DNA of 64,000 nucleotides, from the NCBI GenBank assembly GCA_964538025.1, contig CAZICZ010000009.1, positions 1 through 64,000 on the forward strand, written 5' to 3'. The DNA is from UBA5078 sp964538025. Its GTDB lineage: Bacteria > Pseudomonadota > Gammaproteobacteria > Pseudomonadales > Pseudohongiellaceae. Below, piece by piece: positions 16,358-24,380 of the stretch; positions within the stretch are counted from its first letter, which is position 1; each line of letters opens with the position of its first letter. The notes below the pieces were generated by a model. That model ran no database searches. It was not told where the DNA came from and worked only from the letters and a program-made list of their open reading frames with translations. A program made the position numbers and the translations under genes.

Positions 16358-19327
16358 TTAGAAATCGTAAACCAGACGTGCGTAGAGTGAACGACCCATG
16401 GGGTCCTGCAACTCACCCATAACACCCGCGAAGTCAGGTGTACGCTGGGCTTGACGGTCGAACAGGTTACGAGAACCTACGCTGAACGCCAGCTCGCCAT
16501 CGTACAGGCTGATGCCACGGTAGGTGTAGGCGAGGTCAAAGTCTGTCCATGCTTTGATCTGGCCACCCACGATGGAGGGGTTGGGGTTGGTGTTGGCAAA
16601 CAGGCTGATAGCCGGAATGTAGTTAGTACCATCCCAGTCCATTACGTCCACGTAGTGAACGGTGCCGCTGACGGCGTGGTTGCCCAATGTCCAGCCCAGA
16701 CGCAGGTTGGCCTTCCACTCAGGCACTGCAGGGGCAGTTGCTGTGAGCAGGTTGGTCTTCCCAAGGCCTTCGACTTTTGGTCCGCCCACGGTGTCCTGGA
16801 ACAGGAAGGAGTCCATCATGGTCGCCTGCAGGCTCACACGGAAATCACCCCAATCGGCCAGGCTCATGCGGTAGTTTGCCTGGATGTCATACGCAGACAC
16901 TTTCACGCTCTGGGCGTTCACGCTGCCTGGTGAAGTCACCTGCAGAATGGTACCGAGGTCGTTCTTGTCGCGAATGATGTCCGGGTTGCTCAGGCCACTG
17001 GCCAGCCATGCTTGCAGCTGGGCCAGAGAAGGACGCTGTGAAGCACCGACGCCAGTGCCTGTGAAGCCCGACCATGCCTTGAACGCAGCAAATTCATTGT
17101 TCATGACGGTCTGGCCGCTGATGCCGACGATACGATTCTGGAAGTCAGTCTCGTTCCAGGTCACAGAGACGTCAAAGTCACCGAAGGTCAGGTCAAAACC
17201 GAGCTGCTTGGACGTTGAGTACTCGTTTTCCAGGTTCGGGTTACCGCCAGAACAGGCAGTCGTGAAGGCCGAGAACGCAGAGAAGCGGTCAGTCACAGTG
17301 GACAGACCACAGCTGACCGGGTTCAGCAGCTGTGTCAGAGACGGTGCAATGAACGCATCACCGGTTGTGGCACGCAGTGTCAGCCAGTCAGTGGCCGCCC
17401 AGGTGATCCCGAACTTGGGATCTGTGGACTTCTGGCCAGTGCTGAACTTCTCCTGACGAACAGCTGCTTCGATCTCCACATTGGAGAGCACAGGGATCGC
17501 CAATTCCATGAAGTAGGCATCTACTTCACGAGTACCGGTGGTGACGCTTTCCGGGAAGGGGCTACCGATCCAGGTATCGCCGCGGATTTCAGTCTCAGAT
17601 GGCGTGTTGGTGTACTTGTCATTACGCCACTGGTAACCGATTGCTGCACCGATGGGGCCGCCAGGCAGCTCAAAACCACCCAGAGGAAGCTCACCGTTCA
17701 ACACGATATCAATTGTATCGAGCCAAGTTTGTTCCTGCTCCTTGAAGCGAGCCGCAACAGCGTTCATCACGTCTTTGGAGTTGTTGGTGGACTGATCCAC
17801 GACGAAGAAGGGGTTATAGCAGGCATCGCGATCATTGATCACGTCGCAGTTGATCCCTTGCTTCATTGCCTCGATGTCGTAGTTCTGGTTGGACATGTAG
17901 CGCAGGTGCTGTTCGCTGTGCGCATACGCGGCCATCCCTTCCCAGCCTTCGAGGAACGGAACAGTGAAGTCTGCCTGGAACAGCAGACGGCTGTTGTGGT
18001 CAGTAGAGCCGGACTTGTTGTCGGCGTCTGCTGTGTGACCATCGGAGATGGTGTGCGTCTTGTTGATCGGACGCAGGGTACGCGGACGCACGTCTTCGTG
18101 CAGCAGAACGCCGTTAGGTGTTACGCCGGACACGATGTAGTCCATCAGGCCGTCTTTGTTCAGGTCCTGAGTGCCACGATCTGGCAGTCCGTCACCGTTC
18201 AGGTCAACCCCGTACAGTTGCTGGCCGGCAGCGTTCTTGGCCAGGAAGGGGTTGCCCGGCAGCTCACCACGGATCGCACCCAGTTCCGCAATACGGCTGT
18301 TTCCTGGGTTGGATGTGGAGGTGTAGGACATCTGGAACAAACGAGACTGGAAGTACTGCGCACGCAGTGTCAGGTCTTCGTTCATTTCCCATGTGGCATT
18401 CGCGAAAACAGAGCTGGTGTCTGTTGGTTCGCGGTAGCTACGGGTATCGCCGTAATCGAAGTAGCAGGTGGTGCCTACCAACATCCCGTATGGGTTGTTG
18501 TTCTGATCAACCTGGTAAGACTGACGCTGTGACGCAGGCGCACAGTTCGGATCAGGACGGTTGGCAGACGCGCCAGTGTACTGTCCTGCAGCGTTACGGG
18601 TTGGAACCACGTAGTTGCCCGGTGCGTTGGAAGAGTAGTTCATACCGGCCTGTGCCAGGTAGGGACGCTCGTCCCAGCCCAGACGGCTGTTGGTGCGGAA
18701 CTGGCCAGCCAGCACCACGTCGAGGTCGCCGATATCGCCGCCCCACAACATCTGGACGGATTCTTCGTCGTAATCGCCGCGAGAGTCTTGCTCGCCATAG
18801 GCTTCAATCTTCATGCCATCGTAGGAGGCGTAAGGAACGAAGTTGACCACACCGGCCACCGCTTCGTTACCGTACAGTGCAGCGGCACCGTCAGCCACGA
18901 TGTCGATGCGCTGAATCGCAATGGTTGGCACCATCACGTTGACGTTTTCGTCAGCAACGCGCTTGCCGTCCATCAGAGTCAGTGTAGAGCGAGCGCCCAG
19001 ACCACGCAGGTCGATGCTGGTGCTGCGGGAGCTGGTGCCCTGAATGGTGTTGGTAATGGAAGACGAAGGACCACCCACGAACGACATGTTCTGGATAACT
19101 TCACCAAGGTTCAGAGTACCTTCATCGACGAGGTCGTCAGCGCTCAGCTGAGTAATCTGGGAAGCCTGTGTAAAGCCTTCGCTACGACGAATATAGGAAC
19201 CGGTAACTACCACTTCTTCCACGTCTGGCGTGCCTTGCTGCGCAAAGCTCTGTGAGGCCATGGGAATCAGTGACAGGGAAATGGCTGTGCACAACAGCCG
19301 ACGCTTGTGGGGAACATTGAATCGCAT
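16358..19327 (-). CDS. TonB-dependent outer-membrane receptor
   Basis: 989 residues. The signal peptide ends QSFAQ, followed by EEVVVTGSYIRRSEG, which combines the TonB-interacting segment and plug start. The plug (about 45-170) has LRGLGARSTLTLMDGKRV and VDIVADGAAALYGNEAVAGVVNFV, characteristic of large Oar/CirA-like receptors that import oligomers. The rest is a 22-strand barrel with the closing SLYARLVYDF, ending in Phe as outer-membrane barrels do. Long loops contain Asp/Asn-rich insertions (DLNGDGLPDRGTQDLNKDGL) that look like calcium sites. GGAG lies six bases before the ATG. It has its own terminator and is probably monocistronic. Substrate unknown; neighbouring genes hint at peptides or similar oligomers. 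Confidence 0.92.
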   Translation of the reverse strand: MRFNVPHKRRLLCTAISLSLIPMASQSFAQQGTPDVEEVVVTGSYIRRSEGFTQASQITQLSADDLVDEGTLNLGEVIQNMSFVGGPSSSITNTIQGTSSRSTSIDLRGLGARSTLTLMDGKRVADENVNVMVPTIAIQRIDIVADGAAALYGNEAVAGVVNFVPYASYDGMKIEAYGEQDSRGDYDEESVQMLWGGDIGDLDVVLAGQFRTNSRLGWDERPYLAQAGMNYSSNAPGNYVVPTRNAAGQYTGASANRPDPNCAPASQRQSYQVDQNNNPYGMLVGTTCYFDYGDTRSYREPTDTSSVFANATWEMNEDLTLRAQYFQSRLFQMSYTSTSNPGNSRIAELGAIRGELPGNPFLAKNAAGQQLYGVDLNGDGLPDRGTQDLNKDGLMDYIVSGVTPNGVLLHEDVRPRTLRPINKTHTISDGHTADADNKSGSTDHNSRLLFQADFTVPFLEGWEGMAAYAHSEQHLRYMSNQNYDIEAMKQGINCDVINDRDACYNPFFVVDQSTNNSKDVMNAVAARFKEQEQTWLDTIDIVLNGELPLGGFELPGGPIGAAIGYQWRNDKYTNTPSETEIRGDTWIGSPFPESVTTGTREVDAYFMELAIPVLSNVEIEAAVRQEKFSTGQKSTDPKFGITWAATDWLTLRATTGDAFIAPSLTQLLNPVSCGLSTVTDRFSAFSAFTTACSGGNPNLENEYSTSKQLGFDLTFGDFDVSVTWNETDFQNRIVGISGQTVMNNEFAAFKAWSGFTGTGVGASQRPSLAQLQAWLASGLSNPDIIRDKNDLGTILQVTSPGSVNAQSVKVSAYDIQANYRMSLADWGDFRVSLQATMMDSFLFQDTVGGPKVEGLGKTNLLTATAPAVPEWKANLRLGWTLGNHAVSGTVHYVDVMDWDGTNYIPAISLFANTNPNPSIVGGQIKAWTDFDLAYTYRGISLYDGELAFSVGSRNLFDRQAQRTPDFAGVMGELQDPMGRSLYARLVYDF

Positions 19328-19756
19328 ATATCACTCCAATTTTTTTTGTTATCAAGGATTTACCTAGACATAGTTGGCGCTTGAATGGAGGGCAAAGACG
19401 TCCAATTTCTTCACCAATTCACGCGCCGGATCCAACTGCATATATGGAACGGCCGGATATTCTCTCACCGCGATTGCTTTTGCAATAGTTTGTAACAATT
19501 TACTGGCTGAAAAGCGCGCAAGCAGTGGCCTGTGGCGAAATCTGCAGGCGTTACCGTCACATTGAATGTGTAACGAAACTTCACAAAATCGCAAAGATTC
19601 CGGTTCCCAGAGGAAGCCCTGGAGGAGAGAGGTGGAGAAAATCACCTCAGATTCCAGAAACCGTGCGCGCAACAAGGCGCAATGCGGAGGAATCCAAGGT
19701 GATCAGGGGAAAGAAAAACGCGACGAAAGTCCCTCAGCGCCAGACGCTCGCAATGC
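19328..19756. other. Intergenic region upstream of TonB receptor
   Basis: About 430 bases that must contain the receptor promoter and the 3' end of the small secreted-protein transcript. No clear terminator, promoter pair or operator was found. A 103-codon reverse frame here (19675-19364) has no ribosome site or family resemblance and I do not call it. Confidence 0.4.
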
Positions 19757-20236
19757 TCACTGGCTGATTTCGTTAAGCCGGCCCCGCAGCATCTGCAAAA
19801 TTTGCCCCAGCTCGCGGAAATACTCATTCTCAGCTGCCAGCGCGTTCATTTTGGCCGTGAGCTGCTCAAACTCCGGCTGCAGCTCTTTGATGATGGCGTC
19901 ATTGGTCATCAGGTCATCCGCCCCCAGACGATACTGGTTGGCATTGTCGCCCCGACGCTTGGTCACAAACTCCGGCTCACACCCCACTTGCGGAATGTTC
20001 GATCCAGTCGGAGTAAATTTCTGACACTTGACGTCAAACAGGTCGTCTTCATTGAGCTGATTGAACACTCTGTAAAATTCGTTCTGGATCTTCTCGATCT
20101 CCGCCCGCAGTTGTGGCGCCGTCAGGTCCTCTATGACCACCTGCCCCTGCTCAGCCGCTCCGGCCTGAAAACTTGCTGTCAATGCGATGATGCCCAGCGT
20201 CACGCACCCGCGTCGAACCTTGATTTTGATTGTCAT
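19757..20236 (-). CDS. Small secreted protein of unknown function, coiled-coil-like
   Basis: 159 residues. The signal peptide (MTIKIKVRRGCVTLG to AGAAE) is followed by a largely helical mature part with two Leu/Ile/Glu-rich stretches (LRAEIEKIQNEFYRVFNQL and the C-terminal FEQLTAKMNALAAENEYF), both consistent with short coiled coils. Two Cys (in FDVKCQKF and QVGCEPEF) bracket a central loop and could form a disulphide. I do not recognise the family. It is transcribed away from the neighbouring 2OG-oxygenase gene and the space between is too small to tell whether they share control. Confidence 0.65.
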   Translation of the reverse strand: MTIKIKVRRGCVTLGIIALTASFQAGAAEQGQVVIEDLTAPQLRAEIEKIQNEFYRVFNQLNEDDLFDVKCQKFTPTGSNIPQVGCEPEFVTKRRGDNANQYRLGADDLMTNDAIIKELQPEFEQLTAKMNALAAENEYFRELGQILQMLRGRLNEISQ

Positions 20237-20474
20237 TTTCGCTCTCTCACCTGTGAATTCTGCCGACGGGACCCTGCGACGAGTCTTGATACCGACGCCG
20301 ATGGGCGGGCCTCATTATGTCGCGAACCCGATGCACTGAGAATACCGGTCCGTCGACAAATCCAAGACGGTTGACGCGACGCCAAGTTACTGGACGAACC
20401 CGTTATTGCGCTATATCTTCTTGCCGTTTGGGCGGCAATGCCCTTCCCTATTTTCCTCACTTCAGGGGGTTTTC

Positions 20475-21074
20475 GTGGAAATAGTTCCTCAAGCGCTCTT
20501 CCCCAGCATGGTCTGGACAACCCTTTTCGATGATCGGGTCGAGTTCAATGCCCGTTTGCTCGCCCGTGCGTTGAAGATGCGCGAAAACGATCCCCGGGGG
20601 GTAGACAAAACAAACGTGAAAGGGTGGCAAAGCCCGAACAACCTGCAAAACCTCCCGGAATTCGACGACATCAATCTGCGCATTCTTCAGGTCTGCCAGC
20701 GGATTGGTGAGTCCCTGCATTTCAAGCCTAAACTCGTGCTACATCATCAGGCGTGGGTCAACATCAGCCCACCCGGCGCCTCCAACAAGCTTCACTACCA
20801 TGCCAACTGCCATTTCAGCGGCGTGTACTACATCAGTCTCAAGGCCCCCGAATGCGGCAGTATTTATTTCCGCGATCCCCGCGTCGCCTCCCGCATGATG
20901 ACCTATCCTGTTGAACGCACGTCCGAGTTTACAGCCGAGGAAATCACCATGCGGCCTGAAGAGGGGCGCATGTACGTCTTTCCCGGATGGCTGGAACACG
21001 GGGTCGAAGAAAACAAGAGCACACAGGACCGTGTCGGCATCAGTTTCAACGTGCTGGCTATGCCAGGGCGTTGA
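20475..21074 (+). CDS. 2OG-Fe(II) oxygenase family protein (TIGR02466-like)
   Basis: 199 residues from a GTG start preceded by AGGGGG five bases upstream; an upstream TTG in frame is less likely. The double-stranded beta-helix signature is present: LHYHANCHFSGVYYIS (His107 and His109), FPGWLEH (His175) and the 2-oxoglutarate-binding Arg186 in RVGISFNV. IYFRDPR lies between, as in the family. These proteins probably hydroxylate a peptide or small molecule with O2, Fe(II) and 2-oxoglutarate; no substrate is known for this branch. It lacks a signal peptide, so it acts in the cytosol. A terminator shared with the convergent gene follows. Confidence 0.85.
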   Translation: MEIVPQALFPSMVWTTLFDDRVEFNARLLARALKMRENDPRGVDKTNVKGWQSPNNLQNLPEFDDINLRILQVCQRIGESLHFKPKLVLHHQAWVNISPPGASNKLHYHANCHFSGVYYISLKAPECGSIYFRDPRVASRMMTYPVERTSEFTAEEITMRPEEGRMYVFPGWLEHGVEENKSTQDRVGISFNVLAMPGR

Positions 21075-21152
21075 GCGGCGTTACGCAGGTGTTCTACATC
21101 CGCTGACATCCTCTGTACCCTGCCGTGCTGCGCGCGAATGACAGGCGCGCAT

Positions 21153-21190
21153 AAAAAAAGGCCCGCGCCTTCGTAAGGCACGGGCCTTTT
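21153..21190. terminator. Bidirectional intrinsic terminator
   Basis: AAAGGCCCG and CGGGCCTTT form a strong stem, with AAAAAAA on one side and TTTT on the other. It lies between the convergent oxygenase gene (ends 21074) and NHL lipoprotein gene (ends 21206) and can serve both. Confidence 0.88.
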
Positions 21191-21205
21191 GCTTACCCGG
21201 CGCGC

Positions 21206-22402
21206 TTAGCGAACGGAGTACTTGGTAAAGGCGCCTCCGGCCTGACTGAGGGAGTTGGGACCTTCGGCCGCGTAAACGTTGCCATTGGCGTCCACCGCCA
21301 CGCCCTCACCTGCAGTTCCCTGCTGCAAGCGGTCTTCCCGCTCAAACGGCTGAATGAAACCGGTGACCACGTCGCTGTCGATGTGGCCGATACGCACTCC
21401 ATTGCGCCAGTTCGGATGGCTGGTGGGGCTGGATTCGGAATCGATGGCATAGAGCATGTCGTCATCGGTAATGAACAGTCCGCTGATTCGGCTGAAGCTG
21501 TAGCGGGATTCCAGATAATTGCCTTCCTGGTCAAAAATCTCGATGCGATGATTGCCACGGTCGGCAACCCACAGACGTCCCTGAGAATCAAATTCCATGG
21601 CGTGCGGCGTACGGAATTCACCATGACGCACACCAATCTGTCCCCATTGCTTGATGAAGGTGCCGTCCGGCGCGAATTTCATGATGCGGGACGTCTCGCC
21701 GTTCTCGCGGCCTTCCTGCATCGCCTGCATGCTCAGCATGCCCTGGGCGTTGTGACCGTCAGAGACATAGATGCTGCCATCCGGGCCAACAATCACGTCG
21801 TTTGGCTGATTAAAGTGAGCCTCATCGTTGCCGGCCTGCCCCGGGGTGCCAAGACTCATCAGCAGTTCGCCGTCCGGGCTGAATTTGTGAACCTGATGGC
21901 CCTTGGTTTGATCGGCATTGACGGCAAAGTCAGTGACCCAGACATTGCCTTGGCTGTCGACATGAATGCCATGCGGGGTGACAAATACACCGGCACCAAA
22001 GTTCTTCAGCACCGCACCCGTCGCGGGGTCAAATTTGAAAATCGGGTCCACGAGATTCGTATCACAGGTCACCGGAGCACCTGCACCGAAATTGCCGGCG
22101 CCGCAACGCTCATAGGCCACGATATTGCCATCAGTTGGGTCAATGTCGATTCCCGCAGTGGACCCCCACTGACGGCCAGCAGGCAATTGTCCCCAGTTAC
22201 GGGTCACCACAGGATTGGGATTGGGGAAGCCTTCGCCGGTGACGACATTGCCCACCACCGCAGGCTCATGCGCCATTGGTGCAGCTGCCGGTGCGGGGGC
22301 GGGTGCGGCTGCCGTTGCACTGCCACTGGGAGTGGATTCACTGCACGCGGCCAGCATAAGGCTTGCACAAAGGGTGGATAAGAGAACGCGAGATGCTTTC
22401 AT
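21206..22402 (-). CDS. NHL-repeat lipoprotein resembling the lyase (PAL) half of peptide-amidating enzyme
   Basis: 398 residues. Lipobox LAACS puts the lipid on Cys20; an Ala/Pro linker follows. The propeller closely follows the PAL lyase pattern: YERCG (Arg99), TPHGIHVD (His144), HFNQPNDV, YVSDGH, TPHAMEFD (His267) and ADRGNHRI (Arg282). Two PAL positions differ: the catalytic Tyr is His217 in SDGH, and the third zinc His seems to be Glu366 in AGEGVAVD. PAL enzymes cleave peptidyl-alpha-hydroxyglycine into an amidated peptide and glyoxylate; whether this one can is unclear. AAAGGAG five bases upstream fixes the ATG at 22402. A 20-residue insertion (about 218-237) interrupts one blade. Confidence 0.78.
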   Translation of the reverse strand: MKASRVLLSTLCASLMLAACSESTPSGSATAAAPAPAPAAAPMAHEPAVVGNVVTGEGFPNPNPVVTRNWGQLPAGRQWGSTAGIDIDPTDGNIVAYERCGAGNFGAGAPVTCDTNLVDPIFKFDPATGAVLKNFGAGVFVTPHGIHVDSQGNVWVTDFAVNADQTKGHQVHKFSPDGELLMSLGTPGQAGNDEAHFNQPNDVIVGPDGSIYVSDGHNAQGMLSMQAMQEGRENGETSRIMKFAPDGTFIKQWGQIGVRHGEFRTPHAMEFDSQGRLWVADRGNHRIEIFDQEGNYLESRYSFSRISGLFITDDDMLYAIDSESSPTSHPNWRNGVRIGHIDSDVVTGFIQPFEREDRLQQGTAGEGVAVDANGNVYAAEGPNSLSQAGGAFTKYSVR

Positions 22403-22613
22403 GACTGCTCCTTTTATTGTTATCGGCTTGGAGAAAATGTGAAGGTGCCCCGAGGATAAGTTGAATTGCCTCTCAAGTCCACCAAGCAAGACCCGCCATG
22501 GCCCTTTCCGGCGCGTCCACCCATTTCTCGCGCGTTTTTCAGGGTTAAGAAGCGCTTAAGAATTGCCGCGTAACGTGAAGGGCTCATGAAGATCTTGTGC
22601 AGGCATCCCGCTT

Positions 22614-24311
22614 ATGACGCCACATACCCGATTATGGCCCGCTGCCATGCTGTTCACGGCGACAGCCCTCTGCAGCCCCCTGAGTCTTGCTCAGAACGCA
22701 GCAGCGTGCGAACAGATCGCCACGCCCGCCCGTTCTGATTTTGATTTTACCGAGGGCATTTCCCGCTGGGGCACACAGGAGTCTTTTGATCTGGAGGCAA
22801 CGCACTATCATGTGCGCTCCATTGACATCAATCAGCTTCCCATCTTTGACGAGAGCAACCCGCGCGAGAACAACCGCCTGTTCCGCTGGATCAATCGCGT
22901 CCACATCCCTACCCGTCCCCATGTCATCGCGCATCAGCTGCTGTTCGAGGAAGGTGACGAGGTGACCGCGCAAATGCTGTCCGAGAACGAACGCGTCCTG
23001 CGAAAACAGAAGTACGCCTCCGATGCCAAGGTGCGCGTTCTGAATCGCTGCGGGGAATCCCTGGATCTGGAAGTCGTGACGCGAGAAGTGTGGACGCTTG
23101 TCCCCGGGTTTTCCTTCCACAGCAGCGGTGGCGACACCTCACTGGATGTCGGCCTGCGCGACTCCAATGCGCTGGGAAGCGGGCAGCGGGTCTCGCTTTT
23201 TTACACCAACGATGCCAATCGCAGTTCCTACAAGCTGGGCTTCGAGAATCCCAATATCGGCAACACGCACCGCGTCATCAAGCTGCAGGCAGATAAAAGC
23301 ACGGATGGTTATCACACGCTTGCCGAGTACGAGCTGCCTTTTTACGCACTCGATTCACGGCGTGCGTGGAAATTCGGCTATGAGTCCACCAAGGAGATGC
23401 TGACGCAATACCGCTATGGCAAACGGGTGTCGGAGGTTGAGCGCGACAAGCGCGTGATCGAACTCTCGCGGGGATACTCCTCCGGGCTGCACAATGGCAT
23501 GGTGACGCGCGTGCGAACGGGACTTCGACAAGAGCAGCGGCTCTATGGAATCGGCAAAAAACGCCCGTCACCGCTCACCATGCCGGACGACCTGTCCATC
23601 ACCTATCCCTTCTTTGAAGTGGAAGCCATTGAAGACAATTTTGCCGTGGCCTACAACATCAGCCAAATCTACCGCACGGAAGATTTACTGATGGGCAGGG
23701 CCATGCGTGTCAGCGTGGGTTACGCCCCTTCGTCCGACGGCGTTCTGGTATTCACCGGGGATTATCGCGACACCCTGCTCTCGCAACCCAAAATGCTGTT
23801 GCAGTGGCGCACGGACTGGAATGGTCGCTGGAATCAGGCGAAGAATGAATGGGAAGACACGATGATCAATCTCAACGTGGATTTCCACCGCGGTCAAACG
23901 GATCACCGCACACTTTACATGGGGCTCTCCGCGAGCAAGGCGCTCAATCTGAATAGTGCAGAACAACTGACACTGGGAGGCAGCAATGGACTGCGTGGCT
24001 TTGACAGCCATTATCTCAACGGGGACGCCATGATTAAATTCACTGCAGAGGAACGCCTGTTCAGTAATTACCAGATACTGCAAGTCGTCCGCGTGGGTGT
24101 TGCTGGATTTTTTGATATTGGTCGTGTCTACGGCAAGACCCTGTGGGGTGCTGGGCGCACATTCAAGGATGTCGGTATCGGGCTGCGACTGGCCCCCAGC
24201 AAGACGGACGAGGGTCGCATCATCCACATCGACCTGGCCTACCCGATCGGCGCGACGATTCCCGGTGGCAAATCCCTGCAGTTTGTCATCGAAGCGAAGA
24301 CCTCCTTCTGA
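22614..24311 (+). CDS. Omp85-superfamily outer-membrane barrel with POTRA-like domain
   Basis: 565 residues, signal peptide ending SLAQ. Residues about 85-145 resemble a single POTRA domain (FRWINRVHIPTRPHVIAHQL, LSENERVLRKQKYASDAKVRV), and residues about 180-565 form a barrel like BamA/TamA. Near the end TLGGSNGLRGF is the conserved (V/I)RG(F/Y) loop motif of the superfamily, and the last residue is Phe. These proteins insert or move proteins across the outer membrane; single-POTRA short forms are poorly studied. It is divergent from the NHL lipoprotein gene. The ribosome site is weak (AGG). Confidence 0.8.
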   Translation: MTPHTRLWPAAMLFTATALCSPLSLAQNAAACEQIATPARSDFDFTEGISRWGTQESFDLEATHYHVRSIDINQLPIFDESNPRENNRLFRWINRVHIPTRPHVIAHQLLFEEGDEVTAQMLSENERVLRKQKYASDAKVRVLNRCGESLDLEVVTREVWTLVPGFSFHSSGGDTSLDVGLRDSNALGSGQRVSLFYTNDANRSSYKLGFENPNIGNTHRVIKLQADKSTDGYHTLAEYELPFYALDSRRAWKFGYESTKEMLTQYRYGKRVSEVERDKRVIELSRGYSSGLHNGMVTRVRTGLRQEQRLYGIGKKRPSPLTMPDDLSITYPFFEVEAIEDNFAVAYNISQIYRTEDLLMGRAMRVSVGYAPSSDGVLVFTGDYRDTLLSQPKMLLQWRTDWNGRWNQAKNEWEDTMINLNVDFHRGQTDHRTLYMGLSASKALNLNSAEQLTLGGSNGLRGFDSHYLNGDAMIKFTAEERLFSNYQILQVVRVGVAGFFDIGRVYGKTLWGAGRTFKDVGIGLRLAPSKTDEGRIIHIDLAYPIGATIPGGKSLQFVIEAKTSF

Positions 24312-24334
24312 GGCGAGGGCGACGCAGCTGAATC

Positions 24335-24362
24335 AAAAAACGAGGAGGACGCTTCCTCCTCG
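24335..24362 (-). terminator. Intrinsic terminator of the DUF305/LVIVD gene
   Basis: CGAGGAGG and CCTCCTCG (24341-24362) pair around a six-base loop; on the reverse strand TTTTTTGATT follows. It lies between two convergent genes. Confidence 0.8.
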
Positions 24363-24380
24363 CTTCCTTGCTTTCCACTG

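Noticed and set aside
19364..19675. 103-codon reverse ORF upstream of the TonB receptor
   Set aside because: No ribosome site, no signal peptide and no family resemblance; it lies in a promoter region.
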